The position numbers and the translations under genes are program-made. A stretch of 64,000 bases of DNA, taken from the NCBI RefSeq assembly GCF_041521385.1, contig NZ_CP168006.1:1676979-1740978 (forward strand), read 5' to 3'. Positions 18,413 to 28,750 of the stretch are shown here, piece by piece (position 1 is the first letter of the stretch; every line of letters starts with the position of its first letter). The notes under the pieces are model-generated. The model made no database searches, was not told the origin of the DNA, and worked only from the letters and a program-made list of their open reading frames with translations. Source of the DNA: Alcaligenes faecalis (lineage in GTDB: Bacteria; Pseudomonadota; Gammaproteobacteria; Burkholderiales; Burkholderiaceae_B).

Positions 18413-19277
18413 CAGCATCCTCCTGTTCAAGAGGGCGTTCGCTCTCGGGCACCAGTAAAACTAGAAAATGACGGTAACGCTCGGGGTGCGACAAGGGCGT
18501 CACCAAAGCCAGCGCAAAGCCGGAAGCATCATCGCGCTCGATACTACTGACCGTACCGACCGGCAAACCAGCAGGGAACAAACCACCGATACCACTCGTG
18601 ATCAAGGTATCGTTAGGCTCCAGGTCTACATCGTTGGTCAGAAAACGTACCTCTACCTTGCCACCAGGGTTACCGCCAAAGGCAATCAGGCGCAGTCCAT
18701 TACGCAGCACCTGTACCGGTACCGAGACTTTGTCGTCAGTAATCAGTGCGGCTTCTGAAGTAAAGCGCGTGACACGCACCACCTGCCCGACAACCCCGCC
18801 TTCGTCAATGACGGGCATGCCGGGACGAATACCGCTTGCCGAACCCTTGTTGAAAATCAGGTGACGCGCATATCCATTGGGCGGTTCGTACAGAACCTCA
18901 ACCGCAACAGAAGGCTGGGTGACGGTATCGGCCACTTGCAGCAAACGACGCAATTGTTCGTTTTCAGCAGAAAGCTGGGCCGCATGGGTAGAGAGCTGGG
19001 CCAGCTCAATGCGCTGGCGTTGCAAGGCTTCTTTTTCAGAACGGGCGGTCGAGGCCGCATCTGTCCAACTGCTGAAGTAAGTTACCAGATCGCGCGGAGC
19101 GAGCATGACACGCTGAAAGGGATACAAGACGGTGGCAATAGCCTGCCGCACAGGTTCAAGCACAGCGTAACGAGCGTCAGTGATCAACAGGCCCACCGTC
19201 AGCACCAAAAGAGCGGCCAAACGCAGCTCAGCTGATGAGCCGCGCCTAAATAGCCGGATGGAGCCTTGTTCTCGCAT
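18396..19277 (-). CDS. mreC: Rod-shape determining protein MreC
   Basis: This 293-residue bitopic protein has one N-terminal membrane helix (~17-35), a predicted coiled coil (~65-110, rich in Glu, Gln and Leu), and a periplasmic beta-rich domain (VAVEVLYEPPNGYARHLIFN in part, DEGGVVGQVVRVT, LITSGIGGLFPAGLPVG). It scaffolds the elongasome outside the membrane. It begins 61 bp after mreB. Confidence 0.94.
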   Translation of the reverse strand: MREQGSIRLFRRGSSAELRLAALLVLTVGLLITDARYAVLEPVRQAIATVLYPFQRVMLAPRDLVTYFSSWTDAASTARSEKEALQRQRIELAQLSTHAAQLSAENEQLRRLLQVADTVTQPSVAVEVLYEPPNGYARHLIFNKGSASGIRPGMPVIDEGGVVGQVVRVTRFTSEAALITDDKVSVPVQVLRNGLRLIAFGGNPGGKVEVRFLTNDVDLEPNDTLITSGIGGLFPAGLPVGTVSSIERDDASGFALALVTPLSHPERYRHFLVLLVPESERPLEQEDADDATR

Positions 19278-19338
19278 TACTCAAACACTCGATCACTTGT
19301 CCCAACGAGCAGGCCTTGCCGTAGGGACCAAGCAAAGA

Positions 19339-20478
<1,140 letters not shown>

Positions 20479-20653
20479 TCAAAAATACCTGGAAAGGAAA
20501 CGGTCAATGATAACTTATAATTGCTCTACATTAGGACTGTTTTAATGGTCAGTTAAGTTCTGTAACCCCCGCATTTGCTGTAAAAGTGCCAAACTGTCCC
20601 TAACTGACAGATTTCCGCTTTTTTTTATTACTTATTTTCCAGTACCCACCCAC

Positions 20654-20962
20654 ATGTCTATCACTGAACAGGATGTTGCCCGTATAGCGCAACTGGCGCG
20701 CCTTGATCTTTCTGCTGAACAAGCCTCCCAGGTCGAGCACGATTTGACGCGCATCCTGGGCCTGATCCAGACCTTGCAAACCGTTGACACCCAAGGCGTT
20801 GAGCCCATGGCCCATCCCTTGTCCGCCCGCCAGCAGATCAGTCTGCGTCTGCGCGAGGACAAGGCCCTGCCTTGCGCAACGGTAGAAAGCCGTCAGGCCA
20901 TGATGCGCAACGCCCCCGCCGAGCAGGATGGCCTGTTTCTGGTACCCACGGTCATCGAATAA
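20654..20962 (+). CDS. gatC: Asp/Glu-tRNA amidotransferase subunit C
   Basis: This 102-residue protein shows the GatC signature: an N-terminal VARIAQLARLDLS helix, ILGLIQTLQTVDTQGVEPMAHP and a C-terminal DGLFLVPTVIE. GatC wraps around and stabilises GatA in the complex that converts Asp-tRNA(Asn) or Glu-tRNA(Gln) to the correct aminoacyl-tRNA. It is the first gene of gatCAB. Confidence 0.95.
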   Translation: MSITEQDVARIAQLARLDLSAEQASQVEHDLTRILGLIQTLQTVDTQGVEPMAHPLSARQQISLRLREDKALPCATVESRQAMMRNAPAEQDGLFLVPTVIE

Positions 20963-20971
20963 AGCAAAACC

Positions 20972-22492
20972 ATGTCTTTTACCCCTGAATTCGCAACGAT
21001 TGCAGAGCTGCGACTAGCCCTGCAAAACAAAACCGTCAGTGCCCGCGAGCTGGCCCAGCAATCCCTGGACAATAGCGCCCGTCAACAAGAGCTCAATGCC
21101 TTTGTGCAGCAGGACGCTGCTCTGACCCTGGCCCAGGCCGATGCCGCCGATACCCTGATTGCCCAAGGCAAGGCCGGCCCACTGACCGGCATCCCTATCG
21201 CCCACAAAGATTTGTTTGTCACCAAGGATTGGCAGACCACCGCCTGCAGCAAAATGCTGGAAGGCTACGTCAGCCCCTTTGACGCCACGGTTGTGACCAA
21301 GCTGCAGGCAGCCGGTGCCGTCTCGCTGGGCAAACTGAACTGTGACGAGTTCGCCATGGGCTCGCGCAACGAGAGCTCCGTGTTTGGCCCCGTACGCAAC
21401 CCCTGGGATCACTCCATGGTGCCCGGTGGCTCCTCGGGTGGTTCAGCCGCTGTTGTGGCCGCTGGCCTGGTCGCCGGTGCAACGGCAACCGATACCGGCG
21501 GTTCGATCCGCCAGCCTGCTGCCCTGTGTGGCGTCAGCGGCATCAAGCCCACCTACGGCACGATTTCCCGCTTTGGCATTATTGCCTATGGCTCCAGCCT
21601 GGATCAGGCCGGCCCTATCGCCCGTAATGCACGCGACTTGCTGGACCTGCTGGAGACGATGTGTGGTTTCGACCCGCAAGATGCCACCAGCCTGGAGTTT
21701 TGCGACGACCAGCCCAATAACGGCGCGCGCATTCGCCAGCAATTTGAACAGCAACAGGCGCAGCAAGAAGCCCAAGGCAGCCAGCCCCTGAAAGGCTTGC
21801 GTATTGGTGTGCCCGCCCAGTTCTTTGGCCCCGGCCTGGACCCGGTCGTTGCCGACGCCATCGAAGCTGCACTGAAAACCTACGAAAGCCTGGGGGCAGA
21901 ACGCGTCACCGTGCAACTGCCCCTGACGGAATTGTCTGTCCCTACTTATTACGTCATCAGCCCCGCTGAGGCCTCGACCAACCTGTCGCGCTTTGACGGC
22001 GTACGCTTTGGCCACCGCGCCAGCCAGTACACCGATCTGAACAGCATGATTTCGCGCTCGCGCTCGGAAGGCTTTGGCCCTGAAGTGGTGCGCCGCATTC
22101 TGGTCGGCACCTACGTGCTCTCGCATGGCTACTACGACGCCTACTACCTGCAAGCCCAACGCGTGCGCCGCATGATTGTGGACGACTTCCAGAAAGTCTT
22201 TGAACAGTGCGACCTGATCCTGGGTCCCGTCACACCGGCCCTGGGCCGCAAGCTGGGTGCCACCATCGAGGACCCCACTACCGACTGGCTGGGCGATGTC
22301 TACACACTGGGCGTCAGCCTGGCCGGCCTGCCCGCCATGTCCATTCCTTGCGGCTTCAGCAAGGATGAGCGCCCCTTGCCCATCGGCCTGCAAATCATTG
22401 GCAACTACTTCCGTGAAGGCCAATTGCTGGCCTTTGCCGACCGCTTCCAGCAAGTCACCGACTGGCATCAACGTCAACCAGGACAACAATAA
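20972..22492 (+). CDS. gatA: Asp/Glu-tRNA amidotransferase subunit A
   Basis: This 506-residue amidase hydrolyses glutamine and passes ammonia to GatB. The catalytic Lys lies in IAHKDLF (near 78), and the Gly/Ser-rich amidase signature [15 protein letters not shown] (near 155) is followed by [12 protein letters not shown] with the nucleophile Ser. The length is somewhat above average owing to a Gln-rich insertion near 250-265. It follows gatC by 9 bp; its TAA shares a base with the gatB ATG. Confidence 0.96.
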   Translation: MSFTPEFATIAELRLALQNKTVSARELAQQSLDNSARQQELNAFVQQDAALTLAQADAADTLIAQGKAGPLTGIPIAHKDLFVTKDWQTTACSKMLEGYVSPFDATVVTKLQAAGAVSLGKLNCDEFAMGSRNESSVFGPVRNPWDHSMVPGGSSGGSAAVVAAGLVAGATATDTGGSIRQPAALCGVSGIKPTYGTISRFGIIAYGSSLDQAGPIARNARDLLDLLETMCGFDPQDATSLEFCDDQPNNGARIRQQFEQQQAQQEAQGSQPLKGLRIGVPAQFFGPGLDPVVADAIEAALKTYESLGAERVTVQLPLTELSVPTYYVISPAEASTNLSRFDGVRFGHRASQYTDLNSMISRSRSEGFGPEVVRRILVGTYVLSHGYYDAYYLQAQRVRRMIVDDFQKVFEQCDLILGPVTPALGRKLGATIEDPTTDWLGDVYTLGVSLAGLPAMSIPCGFSKDERPLPIGLQIIGNYFREGQLLAFADRFQQVTDWHQRQPGQQ

Positions 22493-23949
22493 TGGAATGG
22501 GAAATTGTGATCGGGCTGGAAACCCATACCCAGCTCTCGACCGAATCCAAAATCTTCTCCAGCAGCAGCACCCGCTTTGGCGCCTTGCCCAACACGCAGG
22601 CCAACGAAGTCGATATGGCCTTACCCGGCGCGCTGCCCGTCTTTAACCGTGGCGCTGCCGAACGGGCAATTCGCCTAGGCCTGGCCGTCGGTGGCCACAT
22701 TGCGCCGCGCTCCGTGTTCGAGCGCAAAAACTACTTCTACCCGGATCTGCCCAAGAACTACCAGATCAGCCAGATGGAAATTCCCGTGGTCAGCGGCGGC
22801 ACAGTCAGCTTCATGCTGGATGGCGAAGAAAAAACCATCAATCTGACACGCGCCCACCTGGAAGAAGATGCCGGTAAATCCCTGCACGAAAACTTCCGTG
22901 GTCCATACGGCGAGTCCAGCACCGGGATCGACTTGAACCGCGCAGGCACGCCGCTGCTGGAAATCGTGTCCGAACCTGAAATGCGCTCGGCGGCTGAGGC
23001 CGTGGGCTACGCACGCGCACTGCACAGTCTGGTGGTTTGGCTGGGCATTTGCGACGGCAATATGCAGGAAGGCTCCTTCCGCGTAGACGCCAACGTATCG
23101 GTACGCCCCAAAGGCCAGAAAGAATTTGGCACCCGTTGCGAACTGAAGAACATCAACTCCTTCCGCTTCCTGGAACGTGCCATTCAATACGAAGCACGCC
23201 GCCAGATCGAGCTGATCGAGGACGGTGGCAAAGTCATCCAGGAAACGCGCCTGTACGACTCGGACCGCGACGAAACCCGCAGCATGCGCAGCAAGGAAGA
23301 TGCGCACGATTACCGCTACTTCCCCGATCCTGATCTGCCACCTCTGTTTATCAGCGAAGAGTGGATCGAACAGGTTCGTCAGGACATGCCTGAACTGCCT
23401 GCCCAGAAACTGGCTCGCTTCGAGCAAGAATTTGAACTGAGCCGTTACGACGCCTCGCAACTGACGGTAGACCGTGCCACCGCAGACTTCTTTGAAGCCA
23501 TCTTGCAAGCGGGTTCCAGCGCCAATGCGAAACTGGCTGCCAACTGGATTCTGGGCGAACTCTCGGCTGCCTTGAACCGCGAAGAAATCAGCATTGAGCA
23601 GTCCAAAGTCAGCCCTGCACAATTAGCTCAACTCATTGCCCGTATTGCTGACGGCACCATCTCCAACAAGATTGCCCGTGACGTGTTCGCGGCACAGTGG
23701 GACGGCGAGCTCAATGGCGATGTGGATGCCATTATCGACGCCCGTGGCTTGAAGCAGATCAACGACGTGGGTGCCATTGAGGCCATGGTGGACGAAGTAC
23801 TGGCCGCCAACCCCAGCATCGTCGAACAACACCGTGCCGGTAAGCCCAAAGCCTTTAACGCTTTGGTCGGTCAGGTCATGAAGGTGGCCAAGGGCAAGGC
23901 CAATCCACAGCAGATCAACGAAATGCTCAAGCAAAAGCTGGACGCTTAA
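22492..23949 (+). CDS. gatB: Asp/Glu-tRNA amidotransferase subunit B
   Basis: This 485-residue subunit phosphorylates and amidates the mischarged aminoacyl-tRNA. It starts [15 protein letters not shown], and contains [12 protein letters not shown] and ATP-site sequences such as [17 protein letters not shown] (shortened), then a helical middle domain and a YqeY-like tail (~400-485). It is the end of gatCAB and is followed by an unusually long hairpin. Confidence 0.96.
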   Translation: MEWEIVIGLETHTQLSTESKIFSSSSTRFGALPNTQANEVDMALPGALPVFNRGAAERAIRLGLAVGGHIAPRSVFERKNYFYPDLPKNYQISQMEIPVVSGGTVSFMLDGEEKTINLTRAHLEEDAGKSLHENFRGPYGESSTGIDLNRAGTPLLEIVSEPEMRSAAEAVGYARALHSLVVWLGICDGNMQEGSFRVDANVSVRPKGQKEFGTRCELKNINSFRFLERAIQYEARRQIELIEDGGKVIQETRLYDSDRDETRSMRSKEDAHDYRYFPDPDLPPLFISEEWIEQVRQDMPELPAQKLARFEQEFELSRYDASQLTVDRATADFFEAILQAGSSANAKLAANWILGELSAALNREEISIEQSKVSPAQLAQLIARIADGTISNKIARDVFAAQWDGELNGDVDAIIDARGLKQINDVGAIEAMVDEVLAANPSIVEQHRAGKPKAFNALVGQVMKVAKGKANPQQINEMLKQKLDA

Positions 23950-23973
23950 GTCCGAACTCTGCGCTAAGCGAAT

Positions 23974-24058
23974 ACAAAAACACCAGGCCTTGTAAGCCAT
24001 CCCAAAAAGTTGGACATTAGTCCGACCTTTGGGGGGCTTACCTAGCTTGGTGTTTTTT
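23974..24058. terminator. Long nested hairpin after gatB, ending in a T-run
   Basis: Three stacked stems can be traced: AACACCAGG...(23979 on) with the mirrored CTTGGTGTT, GTAAGCC with GGCTTAC, and CCCAAAAAGTTGGAC with GTCCGACCTTTGGGG (GU and one bulge) closing on an ATTA loop near 24017. The right arm runs into TTTTTTT. It would act as the gatCAB terminator, but an arm of about 40 nt is much longer than usual. The remaining gap up to 24334 contains a short decayed-looking frame and the SMR promoter region. Confidence 0.7.
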
Positions 24059-24130
24059 TACGTCACATTGACCCAAATGCGGCATCTCGACCACGCAATC
24101 GACATCGCCATACCTATCTGCCAGACAGAT

Positions 24131-24274
24131 CTACACTTCCCATCCAAGCTGAGAATCTGCGTCATCACTGTCATAGATGATCAGAATCTTGGCGGGCCGT
24201 CTTGCCAAAGCAGCACGAGCAACCGCGCCGACAAAGCATTTCGCTGCTTGTTGCAGAACGGCGCATAGATTCAT
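24131..24274 (-). CDS. Hypothetical 47-residue ORF, possibly a gene remnant
   Basis: The frame from ATG 24274 reads NLCAVLQQAAKCFV and then LARRPAKILIIYDSDDADS before a stop. In the same frame after the stop, protein-like sequence goes on for about 25 codons (DRYGDVDCVVEMPHLGQ), so this may be a gene broken by a nonsense change. I recognise no family. It is divergent from the SMR operon. Confidence that it encodes a functional protein is low. Confidence 0.2.
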   Translation of the reverse strand: MNLCAVLQQAAKCFVGAVARAALARRPAKILIIYDSDDADSQLGWEV

Positions 24275-24296
24275 GCCTAAGCAAAAACAGAGCAAT

Positions 24297-24313
24297 TTGT
24301 GTACACTTGTACA
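24297..24313. promoter_or_regulatory. Candidate TetR operator before the SMR operon
   Basis: TGTACA-CT-TGTACA (24300-24313, with flanking TTG) gives a dyad of two self-complementary hexamers, 21 bp before the first SMR start and just upstream of TATTAT (24316-24321), a possible -10 box. The TetR protein encoded by the third gene is the likely ligand. Confidence 0.45.
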
Positions 24314-24334
24314 TTTATTATCTTGGGAGGCGAT

Positions 24335-24649
24335 GTGGTCATACCCACACTCGCCCTCGGTGCTCTGTGCAGCACCCTGGGCACCCTGGCCTTCAAAGGT
24401 TCGGCACAACTTCGAAAACCGGTTCCCAGCGCATTGGCATTGTTGTGCTACGCCGGCTCGACCGTATTGCTGGCGCACGCAATGACCTTAATGCCCGTGG
24501 CGCTGGCACATGCCGTATGGACGGGACTTGTCGCTCTCGCCTTACTGGCCATCGACCGATGGGTGTTCCGCCTGTCTTTATCCACTAGCCGTATAGCCGG
24601 CGTTCTCTGTGTCCTGGCGGGTATCGCCGTATTAGGGGTCTGGGCATGA
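24335..24649 (+). CDS. Small multidrug resistance (SMR) transporter, first subunit of a pair
   Basis: This roughly 104-residue protein has four hydrophobic segments and the SMR pattern LGTLAFKGSAQL followed by MPVALAHAVWTGLVALALL. The usual membrane Glu of the EmrE first helix is not seen in its N-terminal segment (the position reads as a neutral stretch), which is common in one partner of two-component SMR pumps. The GTG at 24335 is chosen because GGGAGG lies four bases upstream; an earlier GTG at 24299 would start inside the operator region. It overlaps the next gene by four bases. Confidence 0.75.
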   Translation: MVIPTLALGALCSTLGTLAFKGSAQLRKPVPSALALLCYAGSTVLLAHAMTLMPVALAHAVWTGLVALALLAIDRWVFRLSLSTSRIAGVLCVLAGIAVLGVWA

Positions 24650-24987
24650 CGCAATCGCCCACGCGGCAGACATGGTGGCTACTGCTGGCGACGGTATTCT
24701 TTGAAGCAGGCGCTACCTCATTACTAAAACTATCGGATGGCTTCCGGCACACCACGCCCGGCTTGGTATCGTTTGGGGTCTATGTGCTGGTCCTTTTCCT
24801 GTTCTCACATGTACTGACCAGGATTCCCGCAAGTGTGGCCTATACCGTCTGGGCGGGCCTGGGCACCTTGCTGCTGATCTTATCTGGCTGGGTATTTTTC
24901 GGTGAAGCCATGACACTGGCCAACGTGATCGGCATTGCCCTGATCACCGTCGGCGTGATCTTGATCAACCATAGGCAAGTGTCATGA
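24646..24987 (+). CDS. Small multidrug resistance (SMR) transporter, second subunit
   Basis: This 113-residue protein has four membrane helices and the active-site Glu of SMR pumps in TVFFEAGATSLLKLSDGF (shortened; Glu near 20), then PASVAYTVWAGLGTLLL and GVILIN at the end. It would form a heterodimer with the preceding subunit and export cationic drugs or guanidinium-like compounds by proton antiport. It overlaps both neighbours (ATGA), giving a coupled three-gene operon. Confidence 0.85.
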   Translation: MTQSPTRQTWWLLLATVFFEAGATSLLKLSDGFRHTTPGLVSFGVYVLVLFLFSHVLTRIPASVAYTVWAGLGTLLLILSGWVFFGEAMTLANVIGIALITVGVILINHRQVS

Positions 24988-25541
24988 CCAGGACACACGG
25001 CAAACGAGGTGCAGGCGATCCCGGACGGCGCGACCGTCTGGTTGATGCTGCACTGTCCCTGATGCTGAGCGAGGGGGTCCAGAGCGTCAGCCACCGCGCT
25101 GTGGCGGCAAAGACGGGCGTTCCTCTAGGCTCGACCACCTACTACTTTCGTGATCTTGATGCGTTGCTAATCGCTTCCATCGAGCGCCTGACACACAAGC
25201 GCCAGACGGAAATGAACGCATGGAGCGCGACCATCTCATCCTTGGATGAACTGATCGCTGGATTGGCCGAACTGATCGTCATACGCCTGACGCACGACCG
25301 GCAGGAAACAATCCTATCGTACGAACTCTATTTCCTGGCACTGCGCCGACCCGCATTTCGCCTATATAGCGAAGCGTCCATGCAAGTACTTAGGGACACC
25401 ATTCGGCGCTTTGCCGATGAACAGACGACTCGATCCCTAACCGCGCTGGTAGATGGGCTGCTGATCGAAGGACTGCTGTCCACACACATTCCCACTCGTC
25501 AGGATTTGCTCGCCACAATGCGCTCCGTGACAAAAATGTGA
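24984..25541 (+). CDS. TetR-family regulator of the SMR operon
   Basis: This 185-residue repressor has an N-terminal HTH (~18-62: LVDAALSLMLSEGVQSVSHRAVA in part, then TGVPLGSTTYYFRD) and a helical ligand domain. The start overlaps the second SMR gene by four bases, so it is most likely an autoregulated local repressor released by a pump substrate. The ligand cannot be read from the sequence. Confidence 0.87.
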   Translation: MTRTHGKRGAGDPGRRDRLVDAALSLMLSEGVQSVSHRAVAAKTGVPLGSTTYYFRDLDALLIASIERLTHKRQTEMNAWSATISSLDELIAGLAELIVIRLTHDRQETILSYELYFLALRRPAFRLYSEASMQVLRDTIRRFADEQTTRSLTALVDGLLIEGLLSTHIPTRQDLLATMRSVTKM

Positions 25542-25590
25542 ATGACGGCCGAACGATGGACCTCGCTGTGGGATGGGCATACGGTTTATG

Positions 25591-26265
25591 TCAGACACCG
25601 TAGCGATCGCGATAGGCCTTCACCTGGGGAGCATGCGCCGCCAATGTGGTGTCATCCGCCAGCACCGCCATGATGTCGGCCAGCGAGGCAATGCTGATCA
25701 CCGGAATGCCGTAAGTCTGTTCCACTTCCTGCACCGCAGAATGCGCAGACAGCTCCTGATCATTACCGGCACGCTCCATACGATCCAGAGCAATCAGCAC
25801 CGCTGCAGGTTCTGCACCAGCGGCCTTGATGATCTGCATGGATTCGCGCACGGACGTACCGGCGGTAATCACGTCATCAATAATCACGACCTTGCCTTGC
25901 AGGGGAGCGCCCACCAGGGTGCCACCTTCACCGTGATCTTTGGCTTCTTTGCGGTTAAAGGCAAAAGGCACGTCACGGTCACCGATTTGTGGGTGTTCGG
26001 CCAGAGCAATCGAGGTCGCGGCAGCCAGAGGAATCCCTTTGTAGGCAGGACCAAACAGCATGTCAAACGACACGCCCGAATCCAGCAAAGCCTGGGCATA
26101 GAAACGGGCCAACTGACCTACGCTACGTCCCGTATTGAACAGGCCGGCATTGAAAAAGTAAGGGCTCAAACGGCCAGACTTGACCTTGAACTCCCCAAAG
26201 CGCAGCACTCCCTGTTCCAGGGAAAAGCGCACAAAATTGCGACGATTATCGTTAGTAGCCGACAT
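25591..26265 (-). CDS. pyrE: Orotate phosphoribosyltransferase
   Basis: This 224-residue enzyme converts orotate and PRPP to OMP in pyrimidine synthesis. It has the PRPP-binding motif [13 protein letters not shown] (near 130), the orotate-side [19 protein letters not shown] (shortened) and the catalytic loop around [13 protein letters not shown]. The start at 26265 ([11 protein letters not shown]) matches family length; the frame extends 19 residues further upstream without homology. It is isolated: the SMR-TetR operon converges on it. Confidence 0.95.
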   Translation of the reverse strand: MSATNDNRRNFVRFSLEQGVLRFGEFKVKSGRLSPYFFNAGLFNTGRSVGQLARFYAQALLDSGVSFDMLFGPAYKGIPLAAATSIALAEHPQIGDRDVPFAFNRKEAKDHGEGGTLVGAPLQGKVVIIDDVITAGTSVRESMQIIKAAGAEPAAVLIALDRMERAGNDQELSAHSAVQEVEQTYGIPVISIASLADIMAVLADDTTLAAHAPQVKAYRDRYGV

Positions 26266-26318
26266 GACAGAGTATGAAAAAGATAGAGACGAAAGGCATT
26301 TTAGCGTGTTGTGAGCCA

Positions 26319-27209
26319 TCACTTGGCAGCTTCGGCCAGTTCTTCTAGCAAGAAGTCGATAAAACTGCGCACTTTAGGTGTCAAATAGCGACGGCTGGCA
26401 TAGACGGCGTGCAGTTGTTGCAGCGCTTCGGTGTAATCGGGCAACAGCCGAATCAAACGACCACTGTCCAGATCATCCATCACCAGCCATTCGGGTAAAT
26501 AGGCCAACCCTGCTCCGCCCAGGGCACTGTAATAGGTCAGGTTCGTGTTGTCCGAACGCATGAAGGGATTGAGCCGCAAAGACTCCGGCCCGTCCGGCCC
26601 TAGAAACTCAAAACTAGGCTGCTGCAAATAACTGGGACTGATGGCAGGCAGGCGCATCACCTCCGCGCAGTTGCGCGGCATGCCGTGCCGGGCCACAAAC
26701 GCCGGGCTGGCCACCAAATGAAAAGGGGTGGGGCAAATAAGACGTGCAATCTGATGTGGGGCAGGCTCACGCATCACTCGCAGGGCCAAATCAAAACCTT
26801 CCGCCACCAAATCCACTTTGTGATTGCTCAGACTCATGTCCAGGGTCACTTCCGGGAAGCGCGTTTGGTAATCCTGCAGCAGTTGTGCCACTTTGCGGTT
26901 TGCAAACCACACGGGTGCTGTGACCCGCAACACGCCTTGTGGTTGATGCGCTGAGCCCGACAAGGCCTGTTGACCACGCTCCAGGGTATCGAGCGCCTGC
27001 AGACAATAGTCAAAGTAAGTCTGCCCCATTTCTGTCAGGCTCAAACGACGGCTGCTGCGATGGAGCAAGCGGGCACCTAGCTGTTTTTCCAGATTGGCCA
27101 GGTGTTTGCTGACCATAGGCGCTGACATGTCCAGGCGCTGCGCCGCCGCTGCAAAGCTGCCCGCCACGACGATCTCCCTGAACACTCGCAAACTCTGAAT
27201 CGTATCCAT
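26319..27209 (-). CDS. LysR-family transcriptional regulator
   Basis: This 296-residue protein has the N-terminal winged HTH ([32 protein letters not shown] in part) and a substrate-binding domain of the CrgA/DhcR-like subgroup ([20 protein letters not shown] in part). It is divergent from doxX across 202 bp, so it probably controls the doxX-dioxygenase pair. A short inverted repeat touches its start codon, consistent with self-control. Confidence 0.9.
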   Translation of the reverse strand: MDTIQSLRVFREIVVAGSFAAAAQRLDMSAPMVSKHLANLEKQLGARLLHRSSRRLSLTEMGQTYFDYCLQALDTLERGQQALSGSAHQPQGVLRVTAPVWFANRKVAQLLQDYQTRFPEVTLDMSLSNHKVDLVAEGFDLALRVMREPAPHQIARLICPTPFHLVASPAFVARHGMPRNCAEVMRLPAISPSYLQQPSFEFLGPDGPESLRLNPFMRSDNTNLTYYSALGGAGLAYLPEWLVMDDLDSGRLIRLLPDYTEALQQLHAVYASRRYLTPKVRSFIDFLLEELAEAAK

Positions 27210-27210
27210 G

Positions 27211-27227
27211 CTTTCCTAATAAGAAAG
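27211..27227. promoter_or_regulatory. Inverted repeat at the lysR start, candidate LysR-type site
   Basis: CTTTC-CTAATAA-GAAAG is a dyad with the T-N11-A geometry of LysR-type sites, immediately before the lysR start. The rest of the gap to doxX (to 27411) shows no further feature I can support. Confidence 0.4.
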
Positions 27228-27411
27228 TAACTAATGAAAATCGGTATGTTTATTTCCTGATAGTAATTGATTAATCTACATAAAGTGCCAACCCGATGCC
27301 TGTCTGGACCTTGAACGGGCGGGACCAGCTCCTGGCTGACATCGAAGCGATGCCACTGTCTCGGGCCCGGTGCTGTTTTACCGATACTGTCAACTTTCCA
27401 AAGGAAAATAC

Positions 27412-27813
27412 ATGAGCGCCCTTACCTCCAGTTGGACTCCTCGCATCCTTAGCCTGCTGCGCATCGTCACAGGCTATTTACTGCTGACACACGGTACTGC
27501 CAAGATCCTCGGCTTCCCCAAAGTAGACATGTTTGCCAACCTGCAGATCACCTCCCTGTATGGGGTTGCAGGCATCCTGGAGCTCATTCTGGGCGGCTTG
27601 CTGGTGCTTGGACTGTTTTCTCGCTTTGCGGCCTTTGTTGCATCGGGCCTGTGCGCGTTTGCTTACTTTATTGGTCACGCCAGCTCCAGCACTTTTGCCA
27701 CTCCAATTCTCAACGGCGGCGAAGCGGCGGTTCTGTTCTGCTTTGTGTTCCTCTATCTGGCTTTTGCTGGCCCAGGCCCCTGGAGCATTGACGCAGGTCG
27801 CCGCAAAGACTGA
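27412..27813 (+). CDS. DoxX-family membrane protein
   Basis: This 133-residue inner-membrane protein has four hydrophobic helices and the DoxX signature RIVTGYLLLTHGTAKILGFP (near 15-35) with GGLLVLGLFSRFAAFV. DoxX proteins are often found with redox or aromatic-compound enzymes but lack a fixed function. ATG 27412 follows AAAGGAAAA. It is followed 55 bp later by the dioxygenase-like gene. Confidence 0.85.
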   Translation: MSALTSSWTPRILSLLRIVTGYLLLTHGTAKILGFPKVDMFANLQITSLYGVAGILELILGGLLVLGLFSRFAAFVASGLCAFAYFIGHASSSTFATPILNGGEAAVLFCFVFLYLAFAGPGPWSIDAGRRKD

Positions 27814-27868
27814 CGCCTGACTACCCCCTTATCCCCTGCCTCTATCTGGGCAGGGGCTGGAGATCATC

Positions 27869-28678
27869 ATGACTATGCCCACCTATTTCATTTCGCACGG
27901 TGGTGGACCCTGGCCCTGGATGTCCGAGGCGCAAACCATGTACGCCCCGCTGCGTACTGCCTTGCAAGATATTCCACACCAACTGGGCCGCACCCCTAAA
28001 GCGATCTTGATGGTCTCCGCTCACTGGGAAGCTCAACAGACCAATTTGCTGGTTGCAGCAGCGGCACAACCGAGCATGGTGTACGACTACTACGGCTTTC
28101 CGCCCCACACCTACGAGATCCATTACCCTGCACCGGGCGATCCAGCATTGGCCCAGCAGGTCTGTCATCTGCTGCAAGACGCTGACCTGCCCACTCAACT
28201 GGATAGGCAGCGCGGCTTTGACCACGGTGCTTTCGTACCGGCTTATGTGATCTACCCGCAGGCGAACGTGCCTATGGTGCAACTGTCCATTCACGCCAAC
28301 TACGACCCGGCCCTGCACTACGCCATGGGCGAGGCGCTTGCACCTTTGCGGGACCAGGATGTGCTGATTATTGGCAGCGGCCTGAGCTATCACAACCTGC
28401 GCAATATGGGAGCCGGTGGTGTAGAGCCCTCTGCCCAGTTTGATGCCTGGCTGCACCAAAGCCTGAACCTGGAGGATTCTGCCGCTCGTCGTCAAGCCTT
28501 GATGAGTTGGGAACAGGCTCCGGCAGCCCGTATTGCCCACCCCCGCGAAGATCATCTGGTCCCCATCATGGTGGCTGCCGGAGCAGCGCGTGGCGATGCC
28601 GCGTATCGCTTTCACCATGAAACTCAGGCCTTTGGGGGCTTGACCGTGTCCAGCTACCGCTTTGGCTCGGCCACGTAA
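27869..28678 (+). CDS. Class III extradiol dioxygenase-like protein (DODA/YgiD family)
   Basis: This 269-residue protein belongs to the LigB-type family that includes plant DOPA 4,5-dioxygenase and E. coli YgiD. The putative metal ligands are in FISHGGGP (His near 10), VSAHWE (near 52) and FDHGAFVP (near 122), with a further His in IGSGLSYHN. These enzymes open catechol rings; the true substrate here is unknown. Start ATG follows GGAG. It pairs with doxX under a probable LysR regulator. Confidence 0.87.
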   Translation: MTMPTYFISHGGGPWPWMSEAQTMYAPLRTALQDIPHQLGRTPKAILMVSAHWEAQQTNLLVAAAAQPSMVYDYYGFPPHTYEIHYPAPGDPALAQQVCHLLQDADLPTQLDRQRGFDHGAFVPAYVIYPQANVPMVQLSIHANYDPALHYAMGEALAPLRDQDVLIIGSGLSYHNLRNMGAGGVEPSAQFDAWLHQSLNLEDSAARRQALMSWEQAPAARIAHPREDHLVPIMVAAGAARGDAAYRFHHETQAFGGLTVSSYRFGSAT

Positions 28679-28750
28679 CAAGCTCTGACGGCCACTGACA
28701 TCCAGGCAAGTTACGGGTTACAGTGCTGACGCTATAAGGAGAATTGCCAC

